Counted from the first letter of the stretch, positions 17,238 through 28,996 are shown. The stretch: DNA of 64,000 bases from JALZKA01 sp963753385 (GCA_963753385.1 CAVWCC010000005.1:372001-436000); one strand, 5' to 3'. Made by a program: numbers and translations. Notes: generated from the sequence alone by a model not told the origin.

Positions 17238-19019
17238 GTGCTCGAGTCGCTCGACCTGCCCTTCGTCCAGCGCGGCCTGGCCGAGGTGCTCCTGCTCTCG
17301 GTCGGCGCGGGCCTGATCGGCACCTGGGTCGTCCTGCGCGGCCTCGCCTTTCACTCCCACGCTGTCGGGACCGCCGCGTTCCCCGGGCTCGTCCTCGCTG
17401 AGGGGCTCGGCTTCGCCGCGGCGCTCGGCGCCCTCGGCGCGGCGGCTGTCTTCGCCGTGCTGGTTGCTCTCCTCAGCCGAGGGCGGGCAAACGACCGCGG
17501 GTCCGAGGTCGCGCTGGTGCTGGTCGGGATGCTCGCGCTGGGCGTGATCCTCGCGAGCGACGTCTTCGACTCCTCGGCGGCGCTGGACACGCTGCTGTTC
17601 GGCAGCCTGCTGCTGATCGACGGCGGCGACCTCGCGCTGGCGGGCGCCGTGTCGGCAGCGGCTCTCGTCGCGGCCGTCGTCGCCGGGCATCACTGGGTCG
17701 CGCACGGCTTCGACGCCGAGGGTGAGGGAACGCAAACCCGCTGGCTCGAGCCGGCGCTGCTGGGGCTCGTCGCGATCGGCACCGCCGCGGCCGTGACCGC
17801 GGTGGGCGCCCTTCTCGTAACGGCGCTGTTCGTGATTCCCGCGGCAACGACCCGCCTATGGACGTCCCGGATGCGCTCTTGGCAGCTTGCAACAGTCGCC
17901 CTCTGCGCCGTGGAGGGCACGGTGGGGGTGCTCCTCTCGGTCGAGCTGAACGCCCCGCCCGGGGCGACGATCGCCCTCCTGGGCGGGCTCGTGTTCGCAG
18001 GCGCGGCGGTGGTGGTGACCGCGCGGCGGCACGGAGCCCGTCCGGGACGGCCGCTTGCGCGCTGGGCGGCGGCCGGCGCCTCGATCTTCCTGATCGCCGG
18101 CTGCGGCTCCGACGACGGCGCCGGCGGTGACGGCGCGTCGGTCGTCGCGACCACCCCCATCGTCGGCGACCTCGTCGGCAACGTCGCGGGCGATGACGTC
18201 GAGGTCACGACCCTGCTGGCGGCGAACACCGACCCGCACGAGTACGAGCCGCGACCCGACGACATCGAGGCGCTCGCGAGCGCGGACCTCGTGGTCGCGA
18301 GCGGCGGCGACCTCGACGAGTGGATCGCGGACGCGATCGAGGACTCCGGCTCCGAGGCGGAGCTGCTCGTGGTGGCCGACGGAATCCCGCACCCGCTGCA
18401 CGGCGGCCACGCTCACGAGGAGAGCGAGGAGCACGCCGTCGAGGAGGAGCACGCGGAAGAAGAGGAACTCGACCCGCATTGGTGGCATGACCCGGGCAAC
18501 GCCGCGGCGGCCGTCGCGGCAATCGGCGACGCGCTCGCCGGGCTCGATCCGGAGGCGGCGTCCGCGATCGAGGAGCGCGCTGCGGATTTCGGCGCCGAGA
18601 TCGAGGGCACCGACGCGGCGATCGCCAAGTGCCTGAGGGCGGTCCCCGCCGCCGACCGTAAGCTCGTGACCGATCACGACGCGTTCGGCTACCTCGCCGA
18701 GCGCTACGACATCGAGATCGTCGGCGCCGTCATCCCCGCCACGACGACCGAGGCACAGTCGTCGGCGGGCGAGCTCGCGGAGCTCCGTGACCTGATCGAG
18801 GCCGAGGATGTCCGCGCTGTGTTCCCCGAGGCCTCTGTCACGACGGACCTGGCCGAGACGATCGCGTCCGAGACCGGCGCGTCGGCCGACTACGAGCTCT
18901 ACGGCGACACGCTCGGGCCCGAGGGCTCGACCGGCGCCACCTACCTGGACATGATCGCTGCCAACGCTGACGCCCTGGTCCGTGGGTTCACGGGCGGGGA
19001 GCGAGGGTGCGACGCGTGA
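17238..19019 (+). CDS. Zinc ABC permease fused in frame to zinc-binding lipoprotein (ZnuB-ZnuA)
   Basis: One open frame encodes two normally separate parts of a metal ABC importer. The first 265 or so residues are a ZnuB-type permease with eight hydrophobic segments (GTWVVLRGLAFHSHAVGTAA; TAVGALLVTALFVIPAATTR). After a basic linker comes a hydrophobic segment ending in a lipobox, FLIAGCGSDD. The cluster-9 zinc-binding protein follows: VVATTPIVGDLVGNVAG, TDPHEYEPRPDD, a His/Glu-rich loop, LDPHWWHDPGN and VTDHDAFGYLAERYDI. GTG 17238 is a better start than TTG 17214. A TGA at 18016-18018 in the next frame overlaps a GTG at 18015. The fusion may therefore be real, or one base may be wrong. Confidence 0.85.
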   Translation: MLESLDLPFVQRGLAEVLLLSVGAGLIGTWVVLRGLAFHSHAVGTAAFPGLVLAEGLGFAAALGALGAAAVFAVLVALLSRGRANDRGSEVALVLVGMLALGVILASDVFDSSAALDTLLFGSLLLIDGGDLALAGAVSAAALVAAVVAGHHWVAHGFDAEGEGTQTRWLEPALLGLVAIGTAAAVTAVGALLVTALFVIPAATTRLWTSRMRSWQLATVALCAVEGTVGVLLSVELNAPPGATIALLGGLVFAGAAVVVTARRHGARPGRPLARWAAAGASIFLIAGCGSDDGAGGDGASVVATTPIVGDLVGNVAGDDVEVTTLLAANTDPHEYEPRPDDIEALASADLVVASGGDLDEWIADAIEDSGSEAELLVVADGIPHPLHGGHAHEESEEHAVEEEHAEEEELDPHWWHDPGNAAAAVAAIGDALAGLDPEAASAIEERAADFGAEIEGTDAAIAKCLRAVPAADRKLVTDHDAFGYLAERYDIEIVGAVIPATTTEAQSSAGELAELRDLIEAEDVRAVFPEASVTTDLAETIASETGASADYELYGDTLGPEGSTGATYLDMIAANADALVRGFTGGERGCDA

Positions 19020-19789
19020 GCGGAGCGCGACCACGAGTCGAATGCCGCGACCTCGTCGCGGGGTACGGCGGCCCACCGGCGCTTGAGGACGTGACCTTCG
19101 CCGCCCGCGCCGGCGAGCGGGTGGCGATCCTCGGGCCGAACGGAGGCGGCAAGACCAGCCTCTTCCGCGTCCTGGCGGGCGAGCTCGAGCCGATGGCCGG
19201 CGAGGTCGCGGTCGAGGGCCGCTGTGGCTGGGTGCCGCAGACCGAGCGCTCGCGCCTCGACTTTCCAGTCTCGGCCCTCGACGTGGCGCTGATGGGGTCG
19301 CTCGCCGGGCTTCCGTGGTGGCACCCGCCGGGACGGACGGAGCGCCGACGGGCGCGCCAGGCGCTCGCCGAGGTCGGCATGGCGGACCTCGCAGACGCCA
19401 CCTTCGGCACGCTCTCGGGCGGCCAGCGCCAGCGGGTGCTGATCGCTCGCGCGCTGGTCCAGGAAGCCGGCCTCCTGCTGCTCGACGAACCGTTCTCCGG
19501 CCTTGATTCACGCGCGGCCGACCGCCTGCTGGCGCTGATCGACGAGCTCGCCACCGTTGGCAGGACGATCCTGATCGCGACGCACGACCTCGATCAGGCT
19601 CGGGCCTGGGACCTGGTGCTGTGCCTCAACCGGCGCCAGGTTGCGTTCGGGCATCCCTCAGAGACCCTCACCCGCGAGGTGCTCGAGGCGACCTACGGCG
19701 GCGCGATCGTCGAGATCCCCGGGGACGGCGGCGGCCTGGGCATCCTCCCGCCGCACCACCACGACCACGAGCACTCCCACGATGGCTGA
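19007..19789 (+). CDS. znuC: Zinc/manganese ABC transporter ATPase (ZnuC type)
   Basis: The ATPase of the metal importer, 260 residues. It has Walker A GPNGGGKTS near residue 46, a Q-loop region GWVPQTERSRLDFP, signature TLSGGQRQRVLIARAL, Walker B LLLLDEPFSGLD and H-loop ATHDLDQARAWD. The C-terminus ends in a His/Asp-rich tail (PPHHHDHEHSHDG), likely metal-binding and unusual for an ATPase subunit. GTG 19007 has a GGGGAG site upstream; GTG 19016 overlaps the previous stop as GTGA and is an alternative start. It overlaps the next permease gene by eight bases. Confidence 0.92.
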   Translation: MRRVSGARPRVECRDLVAGYGGPPALEDVTFAARAGERVAILGPNGGGKTSLFRVLAGELEPMAGEVAVEGRCGWVPQTERSRLDFPVSALDVALMGSLAGLPWWHPPGRTERRRARQALAEVGMADLADATFGTLSGGQRQRVLIARALVQEAGLLLLDEPFSGLDSRAADRLLALIDELATVGRTILIATHDLDQARAWDLVLCLNRRQVAFGHPSETLTREVLEATYGGAIVEIPGDGGGLGILPPHHHDHEHSHDG

Positions 19790-20654
19790 CGTCGCCAGCA
19801 TCGGCTCGTTCCTGACCGATCCGCTCTCGGACCCGCTGGTGCGCCGCGCGGCGATCGAGGTGACGCTGATCGGGATCACGGGCGGGGCGCTGGGCTGCTG
19901 GATCGTCCACTACGGGCTGCCGTACGCCGCGGAGTCGGTGGCGCACTGCATGCTGCCTGGCCTCGTTCTCGCGGCGTTGGCGGGCGCGCCGGTGATCGTC
20001 GGCGGCGCCGCCGGGCTGCTCGCGGGGGTCGCGGCGATCGGGCTTGCGTCGCGGGTCCCGGGAATCGGCCGCGACACGGCCGTCGCGGTCGCCGTCACGA
20101 CGCTCTTCGGGCTCGGCGCGCTGCTCGCGCTGACACCCGAGACACCGCCGAATCTCCAGGCGATCCTGTTCGGCGACGTCCTCGCGGTGTCGAGCGGCGA
20201 CCTCGCGATCGCCGGGGCGCTCAGCGTGGTGACCCTCGCGTGTCTGGCGCTCCTCCATCCGCGGCTGCTCGCGGTCGGGTTCGACGCCTCGGGCGCGCGG
20301 GCGATCGGCATCGCAGCGGGCCCCGTGGAGGCCGCGCTGCTGGTGCTCCTCGCTGCCGCGGTCCTGGTGGCGGTTCAGGGCCTCGGGAACCTGCTGGCCG
20401 TCGCCGCGCTCGTCGGGCCGGCGGCGGTCGCGAGGCTGCTCGCACATCGGATGGCGCCGATGATGGGAATCGCGGCCGGTCTCGCCGTGGCCAGCGGTTT
20501 GACGGGCCTCTACGCCTCCTACCACCTCGAGCTGGCGGCCGGGGCCTCGATCGCCGGCGCAACGGTGATCCTCTGCGCCGTCGCGCTGGCGGCTCGGCCC
20601 CTCGGACGGCGACGGGAGCGTCCGGGCCTCGTGCCTACCATCGCCTCGACTTGA
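19782..20654 (+). CDS. znuB: Zinc/manganese ABC transporter permease (ZnuB type)
   Basis: A second cluster-9 permease, about 290 residues from ATG 19782, with eight hydrophobic helices. Family features are LIGITGGALGCWIVHYGLPY near residue 23 and ESVAHCMLPGLVLAALAGAP, which correspond to the HA-x-x-PG turn of FecCD-like metal permeases. VQGLGNLLAVAALVGPAAVA follows near residue 200. With the permease half of the first gene it would form a heterodimeric channel. Its stop overlaps the TTG start of zur (TTGA). No lesion is seen. Confidence 0.92.
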   Translation: MADVASIGSFLTDPLSDPLVRRAAIEVTLIGITGGALGCWIVHYGLPYAAESVAHCMLPGLVLAALAGAPVIVGGAAGLLAGVAAIGLASRVPGIGRDTAVAVAVTTLFGLGALLALTPETPPNLQAILFGDVLAVSSGDLAIAGALSVVTLACLALLHPRLLAVGFDASGARAIGIAAGPVEAALLVLLAAAVLVAVQGLGNLLAVAALVGPAAVARLLAHRMAPMMGIAAGLAVASGLTGLYASYHLELAAGASIAGATVILCAVALAARPLGRRRERPGLVPTIAST

Positions 20655-21115
20655 CTCCCAATTCCCACAGCCACGGCGCGGCGGGCGGTGAGCGCTGGGC
20701 CGAGCACGCGCTGGAGCGGCTCGAGACCGCGGGCTTTCGGCGCGGCGGCGCCAGGCGCGCGGTGATCGAGGTGCTGGCCGCCGAGCCGTGCGCGCTGTCC
20801 GCGCTCGACATCGACGAGCGGTTGCGCCGAGGGGACCGAAGGGTGGGCCGGGCGAGCGTCTACCGGGCGCTCGAGCAGCTGAACGATCTCGACCTCGTCC
20901 ACAAGCTCGACCTCGGCTCCGAGACCGGGCGCTACGAGCGCACCGACCCGGGCGGCGATCACCACCACCACATGGTCTGCGACCGCTGCGGCAAGGTCCT
21001 GCCGTTCGAGGACTCCGAGCTGGAGCTGGCGGTGACGAAGGTCACCGGCGGGTCCGGGTTCGAGGTCCGCGACCACGAGATCGTGCTGCACGGCGCCTGC
21101 GACGACTGCCGGTGA
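20651..21115 (+). CDS. zur: Fur-family zinc uptake regulator (Zur-like)
   Basis: A Fur-family repressor of 154 residues, probably Zur given its place at the end of the zinc operon. The N-terminal winged helix includes RRAVIEVLAAEPCALSALDI and VGRASVYRALEQLNDLDLVH. The metal sites are DHHHHMVCDRCGKVLPFED, with the first CxxC, and HEIVLHGACDDC, with the second, as in structural-zinc Fur proteins. TTG 20651 overlaps the znuB stop by four bases and is the only start that fits the domain. Zur with zinc would bind the box near 17.2 kb, closing a feedback loop. Confidence 0.88.
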   Translation: MTPNSHSHGAAGGERWAEHALERLETAGFRRGGARRAVIEVLAAEPCALSALDIDERLRRGDRRVGRASVYRALEQLNDLDLVHKLDLGSETGRYERTDPGGDHHHHMVCDRCGKVLPFEDSELELAVTKVTGGSGFEVRDHEIVLHGACDDCR

Positions 21116-22273
21116 TGTCAGCTCGCCTCCGGCTCAGCAGGTGGTTGCTGGCGGGAATCGCGGTGGCCACCGTGATCGCGATCGTGATCCTCTGGCCGGG
21201 CGACGACCGGCCATCGCTCGCGGGGCCCGTGGGCGACACCGAGCGGGCCGACGTGACCGCCGTCAGCCAGACCCCGTGCCCGCCTCCGGCGCCGGGCGAT
21301 TGCGTCTCAGCCGAGATCGAGCTCCAGAGCGGGCCCGACGAGGGGACGACCCAGACGATGCAGCTCGGGCTCGCGGGCGAGGCGGTCGCCGACCTCGCGG
21401 TGGGCGACGAGATCCGCGTGCTGCGGGCGGAGGCCCCCGACACCGGCGCGGTGACCTACTCGTTCGCCGACTTCGAGCGCCGGTCGACCCTGCTCTGGCT
21501 GGCGCTGGCGTTCGCGGTCCTCGTCATCGCGTTCGGCCGGCTTCGTGGGGCACTGTCGCTCGTCGGGCTGGGGCTCAGCCTCGCAATCATCGTCGTCTTC
21601 ATCGTCCCCGCGATCCTCTCGGGCGAGTCGCCGTTCGCCGTGGCCGTCGCGGGTGCGCTCGCCGTGATGCTCGTGACGATCCCGCTGGCGCACGGCATCG
21701 GAGGGAAGAGCGTCGCGGCGATGCTGGGCACGACCGCCAGCCTGCTGCTCACCGCCGGGCTCGCGCTCGGCGCCACCGAGCTCGCACATCTCACCGGGCT
21801 CTCATCGGAGGAGGCGATCCTGCTCGACGTGTCGGGCGCCGACATCTCGCTCCAGGGGCTCCTGGTCGCGGGCATGGTGATCGGTGCGCTGGGGGTACTG
21901 GACGACGTCACGGTGAGCCAGGCCTCGACGGTCTTCGCGCTGCGCGCCGCGAACGCCGCCCAGGGCTTCGGCGAGCTGTTCGGCGGCGCCATGCGCGTCG
22001 GGCGCGACCACGTCTCGGCGACCGTCAACACCCTCGTGCTGGCCTACGCGGGCTCGGCGCTGCCGATCCTCCTCGTGTTCGGGGCCAGCGACGTCTCGCT
22101 CGGCCTCGTCTCGAACACCGAGCTGGTCGCGCGCGAGATCGTCGCCACCCTCGTCGGCTCGATCGGCCTGATCGCGGCCGTCCCGATCACCACGGCACTC
22201 GCCGCCTGGCTGGCGGGCGCAACGCCCGGCGGACGACCTGGCAACCGAGGCCGAGCCCGTCCACGCCCACTAG
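21115..22273 (+). CDS. YibE/F-family multi-pass membrane protein (frameshifted 3' end)
   Basis: YibE/F proteins are multi-pass membrane proteins of unknown transport or regulatory role. This one has an N-terminal signal anchor, then a soluble beta-rich region (TQTMQLGLAGEAVADLAVGD). Seven or so membrane helices follow, with the family phrases IGALGVLDDVTVSQASTVFA and GRDHVSATVNTLVLAYAGSA. ATG 21115 overlaps the zur stop (TGATG), so it may be co-transcribed with the zinc genes. Doubling of an A near 22218 shifts the frame; corrected, the protein ends RPADDLATEAEPVHAH at a TAG, 22271-22273. Confidence 0.85.
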
Positions 22274-22276
22274 CAC

Positions 22277-22320
22277 GAACGTCCCGCGCGGGGGTCTATA
22301 GCGCGCAGTGCGGGACGTTC
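22277..22320. terminator. Inverted repeat between convergent genes
   Basis: GAACGTCCCGC (22277-22287) and GCGGGACGTTC (22310-22320) are perfect 11-bp inverted arms around a 22-base loop. Placed exactly between convergent yibE/F and pfkB, it probably acts as a bidirectional terminator, although no T-tract follows. Confidence 0.55.
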
Positions 22321-23297
22321 ACCGGAGGGCGGTGGCGAGTTGCGCGCGGGCTTCGGCGGCCGCGGGCGGAAGCCCGGTGGTGGCGCCCCAGGTGCCCACG
22401 ACGGCCGCAGCCGCTCGCATCGCGACCTCGACCACCGGCGCGAGGCCGGCCGGATCGGCGCCGGCGGCGAGGCCGGCGGTGATCACGCCCGCCACCGAGT
22501 CACCGGCACCAGTGGCATCGACAACAGCAGCGTCCACCCCCTTCACCGCCTGCGCCCCGCTTCCGGACACCACCAAGGCACCGCTACTCCCGAGCGTGAC
22601 GACCACCGCCGCCGGCCCGAGCTCGCGCAACGCCGCGGCGGCGGCCTCGACATCTCCCTTCCCGGTGAGCGCAAGGACCTCCGACTCGTTCAGCTTCACC
22701 ATGCTCGCCCCGGCCACCAGCGCCCGAATCACCCGCACCATCTCGCCCTCGTCCTCCCAGCGCCGCGGCCGGACGTTCGGGTCGCACATCACCTGCCAGC
22801 CGCGCTCCCGGCCAAGCTCGGCCGCGCGCATCGTCACGTGCCGCTCGGCCTCGCCCAGCAAGGTGTCGCTGCCGACCACGAGCACCCCCGCCTCACCCGC
22901 GAGCGCCGAGTCGAGGTCGTCGCCCGCGTGCGCCGCGGGTCGCTCGTCGTCGCCGTAGAAGGCGAACGTCGGCTCGCGGTTCTCGTCAACGGAGACAAAG
23001 GCGTGCGAGGTCCCGGCGCCCGCCATCAGCACGAACCGGCTCGACCGCCACCCCCTCCGCGGCGATCCGCTCGCGCAGCCAGCGTCCCCACTCGTCGTCG
23101 CCGGCGCCACCGAGCATCTCCACCGGCGCGCCGAAGCGAGCAGCGCAGACCGCGATGTTCGGGAGCGACCCGCCAGGCCTCGGAACGAAGAAGTCGGCGT
23201 CCCCGAGGGACGCGACCGGGCGCTCGCAGACGAAGTCGACCAATGCCTCTCCGAGGCACACCACTCGCCGCGCCGAAAGGTGGGATGACGGGCTCAC
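22319..23297 (-). CDS. PfkB-family carbohydrate kinase (frameshifted)
   Basis: A ribokinase-fold sugar kinase of about 325 residues. The N-terminus VVCLGEALVDFVCERP and FFVPRPGGSLPNIAVCAARF is the first PfkB signature. VVDATGAGDSVAGVITAGLA is the second, with the catalytic Asp in GAGD. The substrate could be fructose, ribose or a nucleoside and is not resolved. GTG 23297 is the start. An extra base near 23036 shifts the frame; corrected, the text runs AVEPFVLMAGAGTSHAFVSV. The gene shares its end with the inverted repeat facing yibE/F. Confidence 0.88.
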
Positions 23298-23322
23298 CCC
23301 GCGGGATCTAACCTGACTGGCG

Positions 23323-24219
23323 ATGGACACCGGCTTCCCGTCATCGGACGCGCAGAGCGATTTCGGGCGGGCGCGGAGACGGGCGGTGGCCTCGCGGCTC
23401 GCTCGCCGGCTGCGGGGCGAGCCCGGCGACGTCAGGATGATCCTGCCCTTCGACGAGGTGATCGAGGCGCTCGGCCGCAGGGGCGAGCGCCGGCTGGGGC
23501 TGCAGACGATCCCCCTGGACTCGATCGTCGGCACGGTCGACCGGACGCGAGAGTTCGACCGCAACTTCCGGCCGACCACCCGCCGCGTGAGGCGCCGCTG
23601 GCAGCGGATCGCCGAGGCGATCCGGCGCGGCGAGGCGATGCCACCGATCGACGTCTATCGGATCGGCGACATGCACTTCGTGCGGGACGGCCACCACCGG
23701 GTCTCGGTCGCCCGCCAGCTCGGCCTCGACGTGATCGAGGCGTACGTCACCGAGATCGAAACCGAGGTGGGCGCCCACGCCGGCGTCCGGTTGCGCGACC
23801 TCGCGCTGAAGAGCCACGAGCGCCTGTTCTTCGAGCGGGTGCCGCTGCCGCGCGAGTGGCGCTCGCGGATCGCCCTCCCGCACGGTTCCTGGTACGCGGG
23901 CCTGGCCGAGGGGGTCGAGGCCTGGGGCTTCCGCTACATGCAGGCGCGGCAGGAGTTCATGAGTCGCGAGGAGATCGCGCGCGCCTGGTTCACCGAGGAG
24001 TTCGAACCGGTCGTGGAGATGCTCCGCGAGGCCGACCTGATCGGGAACCTGACCGAGGCCGAGGCCTACATCCGGGTCGTCAGCCTCCGCTACTTCCTGC
24101 TCCGCACGCACCGGTGGGACGACGAGATCCTCGAGCGGCTCCGCGAGGAGCTACGGCGCAGGCCACCGCGCGACGAGGACACGCTCACCCACACGATGCG
24201 CGGCGACCTGCGCGGCTAG
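23323..24219 (+). CDS. ParB/sulfiredoxin-like domain protein
   Basis: A 298-residue protein whose residues 60-145 resemble the ParB/Srx nuclease-like fold. LGLQTIPLDSIVGTVDRTRE opens the domain. RIAEAIRRGEAMPPIDVYRI and HFVRDGHHRVSVARQLGLDV carry the conserved GHHR-type motif. It lacks the helix-turn-helix and dimer domains of chromosomal ParB and has no ParA neighbour, so a partition role is unlikely. The C-terminal half is helical, rich in Arg/Glu/Trp. It starts at ATG 23323, divergent from pfkB with a 25-base gap. The biochemical function is unknown. Confidence 0.7.
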   Translation: MDTGFPSSDAQSDFGRARRRAVASRLARRLRGEPGDVRMILPFDEVIEALGRRGERRLGLQTIPLDSIVGTVDRTREFDRNFRPTTRRVRRRWQRIAEAIRRGEAMPPIDVYRIGDMHFVRDGHHRVSVARQLGLDVIEAYVTEIETEVGAHAGVRLRDLALKSHERLFFERVPLPREWRSRIALPHGSWYAGLAEGVEAWGFRYMQARQEFMSREEIARAWFTEEFEPVVEMLREADLIGNLTEAEAYIRVVSLRYFLLRTHRWDDEILERLREELRRRPPRDEDTLTHTMRGDLRG

Positions 24220-24231
24220 GGCCACGTCGGC

Positions 24232-24642
24232 TCAGCGCAGCTCCTGGATTCGGATCAGGTTGCCCGCGGGATCGCGGAACGAGCAGTCGCGGATCCCGTA
24301 CGGCTGGTCGATCGGCTCCTGGACGACCTCGGCGTCGCCGGCCTGCAGCCGCTCGAACGTGCTGTCGAGGTCGCTGGTAGCCAGGTTGACGCTCGCGTAG
24401 GTTCCCTTGGCCATCATCTCGGCGATCATGCGGCGCTCGTCGTCGGTGACGCCGGGGTCTGCGTCCGGCGGGTACAGGACGATGGACGTGCCGGGCTGGT
24501 CGGGGGGGCCGAGTGTGATCCAGTGCATCCCCTGGTATTCGACGTCGTTGCGGACCTCGAAGCCGAGGGTGTCGCGGTAGAACGCCAGGGATGCGTCGGG
24601 GTCGTTGTGCGGGAGGAGGGTTTGGTAAATGGTGATATCCAT
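24232..24642 (-). CDS. VOC-family (glyoxalase-like) protein
   Basis: A 136-residue vicinal-oxygen-chelate protein with two beta-alpha-beta-beta-beta modules. Typical phrases are DPDASLAFYRDTLGFEV near residue 14 and DQPYGIRDCSFRDPAGNLIR near residue 113. Such proteins include glyoxalases, dioxygenases and antibiotic-binding resistance proteins, and the metal ligands here are not certain enough to choose. ATG 24642 is the start. It follows an AraC-type regulator on the same strand 10 bases upstream, so the two are probably one unit. Confidence 0.85.
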   Translation of the reverse strand: MDITIYQTLLPHNDPDASLAFYRDTLGFEVRNDVEYQGMHWITLGPPDQPGTSIVLYPPDADPGVTDDERRMIAEMMAKGTYASVNLATSDLDSTFERLQAGDAEVVQEPIDQPYGIRDCSFRDPAGNLIRIQELR

Positions 24643-24652
24643 GGCGGTCACG

Positions 24653-25077
<425 letters not shown>

Positions 25078-25081
<4 letters not shown>

Positions 25082-25275
25082 CTCTTCGACCCGCCGGAGT
25101 CGCCGCCCGACGCCTCGCCGCCTTCCACGCCCTCAAGCGCGTCCTGGGCCTTCTCGAGCACGCTGCCCTCGCCCTGCGCGATGTCGGAAAGCTCACCAGC
25201 CTTGTCGGCGAGACCGTCGATCCCGCCGTCGCCGAGGAGTTCCTTTGCCTTGTCGATCAGATCCATCAATCCCAT
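25078..25275 (-). CDS. Small MT0933-antitoxin-like protein
   Basis: A 65-residue acidic helical protein beginning MGLMDLIDKAKELLGDGG, with a second DKAGELSDIAQGEG repeat and a Gly/Ser-rich tail. The length and the DKAKELLG/DKAGEL pattern resemble the actinobacterial MT0933-like antitoxin family. No toxin gene is adjacent, so a toxin-antitoxin role is unproven. It is upstream of, and overlaps, the AraC-type gene. Confidence 0.55.
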
Positions 25276-25332
25276 ACATCGAACTTAGCGAGTGCGAATC
25301 GGAGCCAAAGGCCCTGGGCGCGTGGATCTCGG

Positions 25333-27720
<2,388 letters not shown>

Positions 27721-27721
27721 G

Positions 27722-27767
27722 CTAGGTGCGGCTCGCGACCGGCGCTTCTCGATTCCTGATCGGTCCC
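27722..27767 (-). pseudogene. 3' remnant of an AraC-family gene
   Basis: On the minus strand this stretch reads GPIRNREAPVASRT and a TAG stop, two bases before the UvrA-like start. It matches the end of the intact AraC protein at 24.65 kb (KPIRNREAPAPSRS). Twenty bases are identical (24676-24695 and 27745-27764), and about 36 of 44 match overall. No AraC sequence continues upstream, so only the tail survives. Confidence 0.65.
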
Positions 27768-27809
27768 GCCCTCGCGCCCGCCTGCGGCGCCGTCAGGTTT
27801 TGGAGAAGC

Positions 27810-28982
27810 CTAGCTGCGCTTCAGGCTCTGGCCCGTCTCGGGATCGAAGAGATGAAGCTTGGTGGAGTCGACCCACAGCTCGAGCTCCTCGCCGCGCCGC
27901 GCCTGGCTCACCGCGTCGAGCCGGGCAACGACGGTCCCTTCGCCCGAGCTCGGGACCTCGGTCGTGCCGGCGTCCTCGGCCAGCTCGCGCAGCTCCTCGG
28001 ACTCGACGCCCTCGTGCTCGAGCTTGAAGTACGCGTATTGCTCGGAGCCCACCGACTCGACGAGGTCGATCTTCGCCCGGAAGGTGGACCCGCGTGATCT
28101 CGCATCGCCCACCAGCGAGGCATCCTCGAACGACTCCGGGCGGATGCCCGCGACGACATTGCCGCCGCGCGTGCCGACCTTCGAGCGCAGCTCCTCCGGC
28201 AGGGCGATCTCGCCGAACGGTAACCGGACCCGGCCGTCGGTGAGGCTGCCGGCCATGAAGTTCATCGCCGGCGAGCCGATGAATCCCGCGACGAACAGGT
28301 TCATCGGGTCGGCGTAGAGCTCCGCGGGCGAGGCCACGTGCTGGAGCACGCCTGCCCTCATCACCGCGACCCGGTCGCCCAGCGTCAGCGCCTCGGTCTG
28401 GTCGTGGGTTACGTAGACCGTGGTCGTCCCCAGGTCCGCCTGGAGGCGCGAGACCTCGGTGCGCATCTGCACGCGCAGCTTCGCGTCGAGGTTTGAGAGC
28501 GGCTCGTCCATCAGGAACGCGCTCGGGTCGCGCACGATCGCACGGCCCATCGCGACCCGCTGGCGCTGGCCGCCGGACAGGTTCGCCGGCTTGCGATCGA
28601 GGTGCTGCTCGAGTTCCAGGACCTTTGCGGCCTCCTCGATCTTCGAGCGGATCTCCTCATCCGCTACGCCCGCGAGGCGCAGCGGGAACTCCATGTTCTG
28701 GCGGACGGTCATGTGCGGGTAGAGCGCGTAGTTCTGGAACACCATCGCGATATCGCGGTCCTTCGGCGCCCGATCGTTGACCACCTGGCCGCCGATCTTC
28801 ATCTCGCCTTCCGAGATGTCCTCGAGGCCAGCGATCATCCGCAGTGCGGTCGACTTCCCGCAGCCGGACGGGCCGACCAGAACCATGAACTCGCCGTCCT
28901 TGATCTCGAGGTCCATCTTCTTGACGGCTTCGAAACCGTCCGGGTAGCGCTTGGTGATCTTGTCCATGACTATGTCTGCCAT
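27810..28982 (-). CDS. Carbohydrate ABC transporter ATPase (MsmK/UgpC type)
   Basis: The ATPase of a CUT1 sugar importer, 390 residues from ATG 28982. Motifs are Walker A GPSGCGKST near residue 38, Q-loop MVFQNYALYPHMTVRQNM, signature LSGGQRQRVAMGRAIV, Walker B AFLMDEPLSNLDAKL and H-loop THDQTEALTLGDRVAVM. The C-terminal MalK/TOBE-like regulatory region spans about 240-390, with the usual FVAGFIGSPAMNFMAG and VVAGIRPESF phrases. It is last of the tetR-GH13-binding protein-permease-permease-ATPase set on the minus strand. Such ATPases can serve several importers. Confidence 0.94.
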   Translation of the reverse strand: MADIVMDKITKRYPDGFEAVKKMDLEIKDGEFMVLVGPSGCGKSTALRMIAGLEDISEGEMKIGGQVVNDRAPKDRDIAMVFQNYALYPHMTVRQNMEFPLRLAGVADEEIRSKIEEAAKVLELEQHLDRKPANLSGGQRQRVAMGRAIVRDPSAFLMDEPLSNLDAKLRVQMRTEVSRLQADLGTTTVYVTHDQTEALTLGDRVAVMRAGVLQHVASPAELYADPMNLFVAGFIGSPAMNFMAGSLTDGRVRLPFGEIALPEELRSKVGTRGGNVVAGIRPESFEDASLVGDARSRGSTFRAKIDLVESVGSEQYAYFKLEHEGVESEELRELAEDAGTTEVPSSGEGTVVARLDAVSQARRGEELELWVDSTKLHLFDPETGQSLKRS

Positions 28983-28996
28983 CGGTCCAGATTCTC

